Below, piece after piece: positions 44,849 through 52,239 of a stretch of DNA of 64,000 nt. Origin of the DNA: DTU015 sp012837895 (GTDB lineage Bacteria > Bacillota > Sulfobacillia > Fermentithermobacillales > Fermentithermobacillaceae); NCBI GenBank assembly GCA_050952085.1, contig JBMNKH010000004.1:496001-560000 (forward strand), in the 5' to 3' direction. The notes beneath the pieces were generated by a model. The model searched no databases and was not told the origin of the DNA. It saw only the letters and a list, made by a program, of their open reading frames with translations. Made by a program: the position numbers and the translations under genes. Numbering within the stretch: the first letter of the stretch is position 1; every line of letters begins with the position of its first letter.

Positions 44849-44887
44849 ATGTATTGCCAGCGTTACCCCAGGTTCAAGGCTGATAGA

Positions 44888-44916
44888 TTGCCTTGTCCAG
44901 GTTTCAATAGTATGAT
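44888..44916 (+). promoter_or_regulatory. Promoter of the DUF1538/P-II pair
   Basis: TTGCCT (44888-44893), a 17-bp spacer and TATGAT (44911-44916), leaving a leader of about 95 nt before the start codon. Confidence 0.55.
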
Positions 44917-45017
44917 GAAATGGTGATAGTGTGTGCGCTTACATACCAAACAACTGGAGTATGTGAGGTTCGTGACGCCGGTGTGCGTAATATGTGGATG
45001 CGGAAAGGAGAGATTAC

Positions 45018-46511
45018 TTGAACATACTGCTGGAACGATTGAAAGAGGTATCGTTATCGGTGTTTCCCATAGCGATTATCGTTATCATACTAAGTCTGAC
45101 GGTGGTACCCATAGAAAGCACTCTCCTCATCCGGTTCATAATAGGCGCCGTGGTCGTGACAATAGGACTTGGGATATTCCTGTTTGGTGCAGGCTTAGGT
45201 GTCCAGCCTATTGGGAACCTCATGGGACATGCTCTCGCCAAATCAAATAATCCGTGGTTGGTAGGTATCCTCGGCGCTTCGCTGGGGTTTCTCATTACCG
45301 TTGCCGAGCCTGACCTGCAGATCCTAGCGGATCAAGTGGGGCTGGCCTCTGGAGGCGTCATACCCAGTTCCCTTGTCTTGATAGTAGTTTCGGCCGGTGT
45401 GGGAATAATGGTTGCGGTAGGATTGTTGAGGATACTGTATTCAAAGCCGTTAAACGTTGTGTTCACAATAGCTTATTCATTTATCTTCTTGCTTGGACTC
45501 AAGACTTCAGAGGAGTTCCTGGCAATTTCGGTAGATGCGTCAGGAGCTACTACAGGGGCAATGACAACACCTTTTATCCTGGCCTTGGGTTATGGCGTGT
45601 CTCAATTGAAGGGCGGAGACACCTTCGAAGAAGACAGTTTCGGCATGGTAGGCCAAGCTTCCGCTGGGCCGATTTTCGCCATCATGATAATGAGTATTGT
45701 AATGGGCCTCAGAAATATTCAAGAGGCGGCGGATCCTTTCGTGCCAAACGTAGGGATACTTGCGCCTTATGTGCGCTTGTTCCCGCAGATGATAAGAGAT
45801 TCCGTTTTCACTTTGGCGCCCCTCACTATTCTGTTTCTGATTTTTGATTGGAAATCGTTCAAGTTGAACAAGAGGACCAGGGGTTCAATCCTGAAAGGTC
45901 TGTTGTACACATATATAGGGCTTGTCTTGTTCTTAACCGGGGTGAATGCCGGGTTCATGGAAGTCGGGAGGTACATGGGCGAGTATATAGCGGCTAATCA
46001 TAGATGGTTCCTACCTGTAATTGGTTTCATCTTGGGTATGGTGGTTGTTTTGGCTGAGCCCGCAGTGCATGTGTTGACCGAACAGATAGAAGAGGTTACC
46101 GCAGGCAGGATTAGGAGAAAAGTGATCTTGGTAGCGTTGTCAGCAGGTATTGCCCTTGCGGTTTGTTTGTCAATGCTTAGGATCATGATACCGCAACTCA
46201 AGTTGTGGCATTTGCTGTTGCCTGGTTTTGCTTTAGGGGTAATCTTATCTTACAGAGTGCCTCCTATTTTTGTGGGTATAGCTTTTGATTCAGGAGGCGT
46301 AGCTTCAGGGCCTATGACAGCAACGTTTGTCTTGGCCTTTGCACAGGGGGCTGCAAGCGCCATTCCCACGGCAAGTGTGATGGTTGACGGATTTGGAGTC
46401 ATCGCTATGGTAGCTATGATGCCACTGGTGACTATACAGGTTCTAGGGGCCCTGGTTCAATCAGCGGAAAGAAGGGCCTCAAGCACTCAACTCAGAGAGG
46501 AGGGCAATTAG
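45018..46511 (+). CDS. DUF1538 membrane protein (two-repeat transporter-like)
   Basis: About 497 residues with 12-14 predicted helices in two homologous halves. Each half has a helix-breaking acidic motif (ITVAEPDLQILADQV in the first, VLAEPAVHVLTEQIEEV in the second) and a glycine/threonine-rich segment (VDASGATTGAMTTPF and FDSGGVASGPMTATF). This internal symmetry suggests a transporter or channel; the substrate is unknown. TTG at 45018 has AAAGGAG seven bases upstream, better than GTG 44994. It is followed after 2 bp by a P-II-like regulator. Confidence 0.85.
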   Translation: MNILLERLKEVSLSVFPIAIIVIILSLTVVPIESTLLIRFIIGAVVVTIGLGIFLFGAGLGVQPIGNLMGHALAKSNNPWLVGILGASLGFLITVAEPDLQILADQVGLASGGVIPSSLVLIVVSAGVGIMVAVGLLRILYSKPLNVVFTIAYSFIFLLGLKTSEEFLAISVDASGATTGAMTTPFILALGYGVSQLKGGDTFEEDSFGMVGQASAGPIFAIMIMSIVMGLRNIQEAADPFVPNVGILAPYVRLFPQMIRDSVFTLAPLTILFLIFDWKSFKLNKRTRGSILKGLLYTYIGLVLFLTGVNAGFMEVGRYMGEYIAANHRWFLPVIGFILGMVVVLAEPAVHVLTEQIEEVTAGRIRRKVILVALSAGIALAVCLSMLRIMIPQLKLWHLLLPGFALGVILSYRVPPIFVGIAFDSGGVASGPMTATFVLAFAQGAASAIPTASVMVDGFGVIAMVAMMPLVTIQVLGALVQSAERRASSTQLREEGN

Positions 46512-46513
46512 CC

Positions 46514-47185
46514 ATGGACTCTCCAAGAGATGGAAAGCTCCTGTTTTGGTCCATTCTGGACTTCGGCAAGGGAAGCAAGATGTTCGAGATATACAGGAAC
46601 TTAGGAGGCGAGGGCGGCACTGTTTTCTTAGGACGGGGTACCGTATCCAGTGATATGTTGAATCTGCTGGGCATCCTGGATACACGCAAGGAAATTTTCC
46701 TGGCGGCCATAGATGAATCTATGGAAGATGCGTTATATGATGAAGTAATCAGGAAATTGGGCCTGAATAAACCCCACCGCGGTATCGCGTTTTCCATGCC
46801 GGTAAAGTATTTGGCCTCGAAGATTGATGGTTCACAAGCTATTTCTCCCAAAGAGAAAAAGGAAGGTGTGAACGATTTGGATTGTGAAGCCATTTTCGTT
46901 GTTGTACCCAAAGGCTCAAGAGATGAGGTACTGGAAGCTGCAAAATCTGCAGGTGCTACAGGAGGCACCATCATACATGGCAGGGGTGCGGCCAGTCAGG
47001 AAAAACAAAGGCTGTTCAATCTCCAGATTGAACCTGAGAAAGACATTATCCTAATCATCTCGAGAACAGATAAGACTGATGCTATCGTGAACTCAGTAAA
47101 GAATAAGTTGGATATAGATAAGCCAGGTGCAGGGATTATTTTTGTAATGGATATCACCAGGGCTGAGGGGCTGTACAGGGGGTAA
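46514..47185 (+). CDS. Duplicated P-II-like regulatory protein
   Basis: 223 residues in two P-II/GlnB-like halves, marked by GGTVFLGRGT near 35 and GGTIIHGRGA near 155, each followed by a strand-helix unit (LGLNKPHRGIAFSMPV and LDIDKPGAGIIFVMDI). Canonical P-II proteins are 112 residues and trimeric; a fused duplicate would change the symmetry. Co-transcribed with the DUF1538 gene, so it probably gates that membrane protein in response to a nucleotide or other small ligand; the ligand is unknown. Confidence 0.82.
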   Translation: MDSPRDGKLLFWSILDFGKGSKMFEIYRNLGGEGGTVFLGRGTVSSDMLNLLGILDTRKEIFLAAIDESMEDALYDEVIRKLGLNKPHRGIAFSMPVKYLASKIDGSQAISPKEKKEGVNDLDCEAIFVVVPKGSRDEVLEAAKSAGATGGTIIHGRGAASQEKQRLFNLQIEPEKDIILIISRTDKTDAIVNSVKNKLDIDKPGAGIIFVMDITRAEGLYRG

Positions 47186-47236
47186 AAGCAGGCCTTGTTT
47201 TGACTTGCCCAAATATCCGGGAGAGAGGGGAGTCTT

Positions 47237-47692
47237 ATGAGAAAACCCCAGATCCACCTGTTGGCAATGTCTCCGTTTGTGCTTGGCTATTTACTCGACC
47301 GCGCGATGATGAAGCTTGGTTGGCACGGTGCGATCATTACCCTTTTCAGCGCCTTGTTTTACCTTTACTGGTTCTTCGCCGGACGCCTATCAGCCAAGTG
47401 GACTAAATCCAAGACCGAATCTATACTGGCGGGCAACAGTTTTGCGATAGTCAGCTTTGCCCTTGTTATGTTTCAGTTAGCCCAGGGACAGTTCTCATCG
47501 GGCGTACTAGGTGTTGGGCCTCAGATGTTTTTCTTACCTGCCATAGTGATGGCGGCCCGGGTACAGAATATCCTGATGTTCTTTACTCCGGTCCGGACCC
47601 TATGGTCATTGTATATCATTGCTTTCGTGCTTGTTCTGGCAGTGCATCATGCGGGATTCTTGCACGCCAGGCGGACCTCTCCAACAGTGTGA
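47237..47692 (+). CDS. Hypothetical membrane protein
   Basis: 151 residues with four or five hydrophobic helices (AIITLFSALFYLYWFFAG; TESILAGNSFAIVSFALVMF; FFLPAIVMAARV; LWSLYIIAFVLVLAVHHAGFL). Not recognised. ATG with GAGAGGGGAG upstream. It lies 51 bp after the P-II-like gene and may belong to the same transcript. Confidence 0.7.
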   Translation: MRKPQIHLLAMSPFVLGYLLDRAMMKLGWHGAIITLFSALFYLYWFFAGRLSAKWTKSKTESILAGNSFAIVSFALVMFQLAQGQFSSGVLGVGPQMFFLPAIVMAARVQNILMFFTPVRTLWSLYIIAFVLVLAVHHAGFLHARRTSPTV

Positions 47693-47721
47693 AGCGGTTC
47701 GGGTTACCCGGTGTTTCTTGA

Positions 47722-47750
47722 TTGAGTTACACCATGCTTTGTGGTAGAAT
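47722..47750 (+). promoter_or_regulatory. Promoter of the ECF-hydrogenase operon
   Basis: TTGAGT (47722-47727), a 17-bp spacer and TAGAAT (47745-47750). Confidence 0.55.
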
Positions 47751-47899
47751 TAGCCGTGATAGTGAGAATCATCACAAACGGGAAGTTGGCATTCACATAA
47801 CCATCGCAGCAACGTTGTAGTAACAAGTAAGAATAGTGTTACACACTCCACATCGCAGCTAACACCTCTTCCTGCAATTTTTTGTACCGTAAAACATAA

Positions 47900-47926
47900 G
47901 AAGTTAGTCCTAAGGACCAAAACTTC
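47900..47926 (+). promoter_or_regulatory. Leader hairpin before the ECF/hydrogenase operon
   Basis: GAAGTT, A, GTCC, TAA, GGAC, CAA, AACTTC: a 6-bp outer and 4-bp inner stem, in a leader of about 215 nt between the promoter and the first start codon. No T-run follows. It matches no riboswitch that I recognise. Confidence 0.4.
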
Positions 47927-47971
47927 ATTGCCATGCTGCAGTATGAGCGTGGGGGAGAGGGAGTCACCATA

Positions 47972-48478
47972 TTGAACATGGATTTACGGACTATTGTTAG
48001 AACTGCAGTTATCGCCGGCGTAGCTATTGCCTTCCAAGCCCTCAATTTGCGCCAACCCATCACAGGCCCAGGTATAAACGCGATCTTGTATGTGGCGTCG
48101 ATATATATTGGCCCTGTCAGTGGTGTTTTGGTAGGACTCTTGACCCCGTGGATTGCGCTTATCACAGGGATAATGGGGTTCGCCCCTGCAGTACCGGTTA
48201 TAATGGCCGGTAACGCAACCCTGGCGCTTGTTTCGGGATTTCTCCACAGGTTCAACAGGTATCTCGCAATGGGGCTCGCTGCTCTTGGGAAATTCGCAGT
48301 GATGACCCTTGGAATAAAGTATCTGATAGCACAGGGAACCCAGGTTCCTGCGCCTGCCTACACATCATTGACTGTGACCCAACTAATAACCGCTCTTGCA
48401 GGAGCTGTTGTAGCTTCTGTTGTCTTAGGTGGATTGGAACGGTTTGGAGGCAATGGGCATGGCCGTAGCTGCTCCTGA
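47972..48478 (+). CDS. ECF transporter S component
   Basis: About 168 residues with five or six helices and the alanine/glycine-rich pattern of energy-coupling-factor substrate-binding subunits (GPGINAILYVASIYIGPVSG; ALITGIMGFAPAVPVIMAGN). The vitamin or metal transported cannot be told; no EcfA/EcfT is encoded here. TTG 47972 follows GAGGGAG. Its end overlaps the hydrogenase-like sensor gene, tying it to the hydrogenase operon, which would fit supply of a cofactor or metal. Confidence 0.8.
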   Translation: MNMDLRTIVRTAVIAGVAIAFQALNLRQPITGPGINAILYVASIYIGPVSGVLVGLLTPWIALITGIMGFAPAVPVIMAGNATLALVSGFLHRFNRYLAMGLAALGKFAVMTLGIKYLIAQGTQVPAPAYTSLTVTQLITALAGAVVASVVLGGLERFGGNGHGRSCS

Positions 48479-50234
48479 AAGGCTTATATATGAGTACTCA
48501 GTGAGCAATGGTGAGTTTAGCACAGTAGGAACTGAGACGTCCAAACTCAAGCGTGCTTTGCTTAGCATAGGCTTCCCGCCTGAGGCCTCGCGACGTGCAT
48601 TGATTGTAGCTTACGAGCTAGCTATGAATGTCGTGATCCATGCCTCCCAAGGCACTGTAAGTACCTTTTGGAAAGACGGTGCTCTGGAAATAGTGGTAAC
48701 CGACACTGGTCCTGGAATTGCGGATATCGAAATGGCTATGACCGAAGGCTACTCAACAGCTCCGACCCATGTGAAGGAAATGGGGTACGGAGCCGGAATG
48801 GGGCTGCCAAACGCCAAAGCTTGTTCCGACTCTATGGAGATCATTTCAAAGCTGGGAAAAGGCACTAATGTGGTATGCCGGATATTACCTGGAAAACAGG
48901 AAACCAGCGCGTTGCCGCATTTCCATTCTGTAAGGCTCGAGACTGAGAGGTGCCAGGGATGCACCAACTGCATAAAAAGCTGCCCCACTGAGGCGATCAG
49001 GGTAAGGGACGGCAAAGCTTTTATCCTGGAGGACAGGTGCATAGATTGTGGCGAGTGCATCAGGCGGTGTCCCAACAACGCTAAGGTGGCAATTGCAGAC
49101 AATTGGGATATCCTGGACACCTTTGACTTCAAGATAGCCCTGGTAGCGCCTTCTTTCTATGGCCAGTTTTCCAATATCACCCCAGGTGTGGTGAAAGCTG
49201 CCTTGTGCGTGGACGGGGGATTTGATGAGGTGTTTGATGTTTCTATTGCGGCAGATCTTGTAACGGTCACCATGAGGGAGTATATCAAGGCAAACAAGTC
49301 AACACGTCCCCTGATCTCCAGTTCCTGCCCGGCAGTGCTCAGGCTTATCCAAGTGAGGTACCCATCCTTGTTGAAACATCTCATACCTTGCGAGGCTCCC
49401 ATGGAGATTGCTGCGTGGCTGGCAAAAGACAAGGCTAAGAAACTGCATCCTGAGAAGTCACCTGCCGCAGTGTTTATCTCCCCGTGTCCTGCCAAGATCA
49501 CGGCAGCAAGACAGCCTGTGGGCAGGGGCAGGTCGGTGGTGGATGCGGTTATTTCGATGGACCTGGCCTATGCCTGGGTGAAACGCCATGCATCTGAGGT
49601 AACAACAGGAGCTGAGTTTCCTGTGTCGTCAGGATATGGAATCGGATGGGGCCGGTCAGGCGGCGAATTGATGGCATTGAACCTGAGAGGTTTGGCAGTA
49701 GACGGGATTATGCATGTTTCCTCAGTGTTCGAAGAGCTTGAAAAAGGTGTCTTGAACGACATTGATTTCGTTGAAGCCCAGGCGTGCTCCGGCGGGTGTG
49801 TAGGCGGCTGCCTTGCAGTATCTAACCCGTTTGTGGCAAGGGCCAGGCTCAGCACCCTGGCTCAAGCCAGCCTGGAAGCACCGCCAAACCCCCTTATCGC
49901 AGATATTTCGCCAGACGATCCTGCACTCTGGATGAGTGTGGATATCCTTCCCAGGCCTATCTTCAGACTTGATGATGATGCCCAGGAAGCTAAGAACAAG
50001 CTCACCAAGCTCGAAAAGGTGTTAGGCGAGCTTCCTGGCCTGGATTGCGGATCCTGCGGTGCCCCTACATGCAGGGCGTTTGCAGAAGATGTAGTTCTTG
50101 GGCGGGGCGCTTTATCAGATTGCATATTCAAGTTACGCCAGCGTCTTGAATCCCTTGCGCAAGAAGTGAAAGACCTGGCAGGAATACGTCCTCCCGCCAT
50201 GGGAGAGCGAGAACACAATAGCCAAGAGGCATAG
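48459..50234 (+). CDS. HATPase-[FeFe] hydrogenase-like sensor protein (HsfB-like)
   Basis: About 591 residues in four parts. Residues 1-145 form an RsbW-like ATPase domain (YELAMNVVIHAS as N-box, VTDTGPGI, YGAGMGLPNAKA). Two [4Fe-4S] ferredoxin motifs follow (CQGCTNCIKSCPTEA near 165, CIDCGECIRRCPNN near 193). Then an H-cluster domain with all three loops in divergent form: SSSCPAV near 286, SPCPAK near 342 and QACSGGCVGGC near 440. Last comes a C-terminal CGSCGAPTC...C cluster motif near 529. Such proteins occur beside bifurcating hydrogenases in Clostridia and are thought to sense H2 or redox state. ATG 48459 has GGAGG eight bases upstream. Confidence 0.85.
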   Translation: MAVAAPERLIYEYSVSNGEFSTVGTETSKLKRALLSIGFPPEASRRALIVAYELAMNVVIHASQGTVSTFWKDGALEIVVTDTGPGIADIEMAMTEGYSTAPTHVKEMGYGAGMGLPNAKACSDSMEIISKLGKGTNVVCRILPGKQETSALPHFHSVRLETERCQGCTNCIKSCPTEAIRVRDGKAFILEDRCIDCGECIRRCPNNAKVAIADNWDILDTFDFKIALVAPSFYGQFSNITPGVVKAALCVDGGFDEVFDVSIAADLVTVTMREYIKANKSTRPLISSSCPAVLRLIQVRYPSLLKHLIPCEAPMEIAAWLAKDKAKKLHPEKSPAAVFISPCPAKITAARQPVGRGRSVVDAVISMDLAYAWVKRHASEVTTGAEFPVSSGYGIGWGRSGGELMALNLRGLAVDGIMHVSSVFEELEKGVLNDIDFVEAQACSGGCVGGCLAVSNPFVARARLSTLAQASLEAPPNPLIADISPDDPALWMSVDILPRPIFRLDDDAQEAKNKLTKLEKVLGELPGLDCGSCGAPTCRAFAEDVVLGRGALSDCIFKLRQRLESLAQEVKDLAGIRPPAMGEREHNSQEA

Positions 50235-50247
50235 AAAGGAAGAATCA

Positions 50248-50589
50248 ATGCAGGTACAAGACTTAATCTCCAAATTTGACCTGGTAGAAAGGGCCATTTC
50301 AACAGAGGGGCGGCTGAGGCCTGCGAAGGGCGGTTATTCAGGTGACGTGTTGTCCCATGTTATGGCCAATGCTAAGCCCGGTTATGTTTGGCTGACTGTG
50401 CAGACACACGAGAACATCGTAGCTGTTGCCAGCCTCTTAGAGTTAGCATGCATCTTAGTGTGCCAACGTGAAGTTCCGGAAGAAACGTGCGAAAGGGCGA
50501 GGAGAGAAGGGGTGACCGTCCTTTGGACTCCCCGGAGCAACTTTGAGATGTCCGGACTGCTGTATCAAAGTCTTCATGACAAGCAGTGA
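50248..50589 (+). CDS. DRTGG-domain protein
   Basis: 113 residues: GGYSGDVLSHVMANAKPGYVW, then TVQTHENIVAVASLLELA, match the DRTGG-type small-molecule-binding domain found in the same place in clostridial hydrogenase operons. Probably a regulatory ligand sensor, working with the two ATPase-domain proteins. ATG after AAAGGAAG. Confidence 0.8.
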   Translation: MQVQDLISKFDLVERAISTEGRLRPAKGGYSGDVLSHVMANAKPGYVWLTVQTHENIVAVASLLELACILVCQREVPEETCERARREGVTVLWTPRSNFEMSGLLYQSLHDKQ

Positions 50590-50660
50590 TTACCGTAAAG
50601 CTGGCTGAGCAGGTTTTGCAGCGAGCGGGTCGTCCGGATGTCCCATCAGCTAAGGTTGTG

Positions 50661-50682
50661 CAGTTCAGTTCAACATGAACTG
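50661..50682 (+). promoter_or_regulatory. Dyad symmetry upstream of hydC
   Basis: AGTTCAACATGAACT (50667-50681) is a perfect 6-bp-arm dyad with a 3-nt centre, and overlapping CAGTTCA/TGAACTG (50661-50682) could form an alternative stem. It ends 30 bp before hydC, in the only sizeable gap of the operon. Operator or attenuation hairpin; function inferred. Confidence 0.4.
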
Positions 50683-50711
50683 TTTGCATATCACTGGAAG
50701 GAGGGGAAGCA

Positions 50712-51239
50712 ATGTCGGAAAACACAGAGCACAAGTGTGATTGTGCCGGAATTCACTTGGATATAGAGCAATATATCCAGAAGCACAAAGGCGACAGCGG
50801 GGCTTTAGTGCAGGTACTTCACTATGTACAGGAGCGTTTAGGTTATGTACCCAAAGACGTTCAGGTCAAGGTCGCTGAGATCTTGGGCGTCTCTCTTTCT
50901 GAGGTTTATGGAGTTATTACCTTCTACTCGCTTTTCAGGGAGAGACCCAGGGGCAAGTACGTGATTTCAATCTGCCAGGGTACTGCCTGTTATGTAAGGG
51001 GAGCTCCTGAAGTGCTGGCAAGGCTCGAGAAGGAACTGGGGATAAAGGCCGGAGACACCACTGAGGATGGCCTGTTTACCATTGAAGTGGTCAGGTGCCT
51101 GGGTGCCTGCGGGTTGGCGCCTGTTATGACGGTCAACAAAGACACTCACGGACGGGTTACAGAAGACAAGATACCGTCAATCATCAGTTTCTACAGGGCA
51201 CAGGCAGAGGCTGAATCCAGCCAGGTTGCCGGAGACTAG
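50712..51239 (+). CDS. hydC: Bifurcating hydrogenase subunit HydC (NuoE-like)
   Basis: A 175-residue NuoE-like [2Fe-2S] subunit. The ligands are in CQGTACYVRGA and VRCLGACGLAPVM. It shuttles electrons within the HydABC complex. ATG after AAGGAGGGG. Confidence 0.93.
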   Translation: MSENTEHKCDCAGIHLDIEQYIQKHKGDSGALVQVLHYVQERLGYVPKDVQVKVAEILGVSLSEVYGVITFYSLFRERPRGKYVISICQGTACYVRGAPEVLARLEKELGIKAGDTTEDGLFTIEVVRCLGACGLAPVMTVNKDTHGRVTEDKIPSIISFYRAQAEAESSQVAGD

Positions 51240-51286
51240 TTCCCCAGGTCAGGTGTTTGGGCGTGAGTTTCGCTTGAGTTTGGGAG

Positions 51287-51871
51287 GTGGACAGGATCAT
51301 AGACTTATCATTGCACCTGCTTGATCTTTTGCAGAACAGTGCCCATGCCGGCGCCCGGAATATCACGGTGAGCGTGATTGAGGATCAAGAAGCAGATCTT
51401 CTCCAAATAGCAGTTTCAGATGACGGCAAGGGTATGAATTCCAGCGAGCAAGCTCGTGTCCTAGATCCTTTCTACACCTCATCAAACAGCAAGAAAGTAG
51501 GGTTAGGACTGCCCTTGGTAGCACAGGCAGCTGCCATGGCCGGCGGTTCAGTATCTATAGACTCTAACGAGTCAGGCGGAACTCAGGTCAGCGTCAGCTA
51601 CAAGCTGAGCCATCCTGACAGGCAGCCTTTAGGTGACATATCAGCTACCTTAGTTTCTTTCGTGGCAGGCAATCCGTTGATAGATGTGGTTCTTGAGTAC
51701 AAAGGACCGGAAGGCGTTTTCCACTTGGACACAAGGCAAATCCGTACAGAAGGGGAAGGCCAGTTGGCCTTTATTTTCAAGTTCGAGGAGAAACTGAGGG
51801 GCGGTTTAAGCTTGACAGGCTATCGTCCCGACAGGGGAGGTTTGTTCCATGAAATCAATGGAAGATCTTGA
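51287..51871 (+). CDS. HATPase-domain protein of the hydrogenase operon
   Basis: A 194-residue histidine-kinase-type ATPase domain: LLDLLQNSAHAGA (N-box), VSDDGKGM, and KKVGLGLPLVAQAA. No phospho-acceptor histidine domain is seen, so it is more like an anti-sigma or partner kinase. A C-terminal roughly 80-residue beta domain follows. The GTG start at 51287 sits almost on its GGGAGG site; an ATC or ATA codon eight bases after it is better spaced, so the start is uncertain. The same type of gene is found in clostridial hydrogenase operons. Confidence 0.85.
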   Translation: MDRIIDLSLHLLDLLQNSAHAGARNITVSVIEDQEADLLQIAVSDDGKGMNSSEQARVLDPFYTSSNSKKVGLGLPLVAQAAAMAGGSVSIDSNESGGTQVSVSYKLSHPDRQPLGDISATLVSFVAGNPLIDVVLEYKGPEGVFHLDTRQIRTEGEGQLAFIFKFEEKLRGGLSLTGYRPDRGGLFHEINGRS

Positions 51872-52220
51872 GCGCCTGAAGGAAGAAACACTGCAAGACA
51901 TACAGCTCCGTACTTCTTCGGGCAGTCCCCGGATTGTTGTAGGGATGGGGACTTGTGGCATAGCGGCAGGTGCAAGGGAAACCATGCTTGCCATCATTGA
52001 TGAGCTCAAGGTAAGGAGGAAGTTCGACGTCGCCATTACTGAGACCGGTTGCGTAGGGCTTTGTGCCAAGGAGCCAATCGTAGAAGTTCAAATTCCGGGG
52101 CAGCCAAAAGTAGTTTACGGTAACGTCGATCCTTCCCGGGGAAGGCAGATTGTGGTGTCTCACATCGTGAACCACAAGCCGATTGACCAATGGATTCTGA
52201 ACGTAGAAGACAATTCCTGA
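51849..52220 (+). CDS. Thioredoxin-like [2Fe-2S] protein
   Basis: 123 residues with the thioredoxin-like ferredoxin ligand pattern GMGTCGIAAGA and ETGCVGLCAKEP. Equivalent to the small ferredoxin encoded before hydB in related operons; it may be an electron carrier of the complex. ATG after GGGGAGG; overlaps the HATPase gene by 23 bp. Confidence 0.88.
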   Translation: MKSMEDLERLKEETLQDIQLRTSSGSPRIVVGMGTCGIAAGARETMLAIIDELKVRRKFDVAITETGCVGLCAKEPIVEVQIPGQPKVVYGNVDPSRGRQIVVSHIVNHKPIDQWILNVEDNS

Positions 52221-52239
52221 GTGAGAGAGGAGAGGCCTG

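Noticed and set aside
50586..50678. 30-codon ORF from a GTG overlapping the DRTGG stop
   Set aside because: No ribosome-binding site and no recognisable peptide; it may be debris of a gene between DRTGG and hydC, but nothing proves it.
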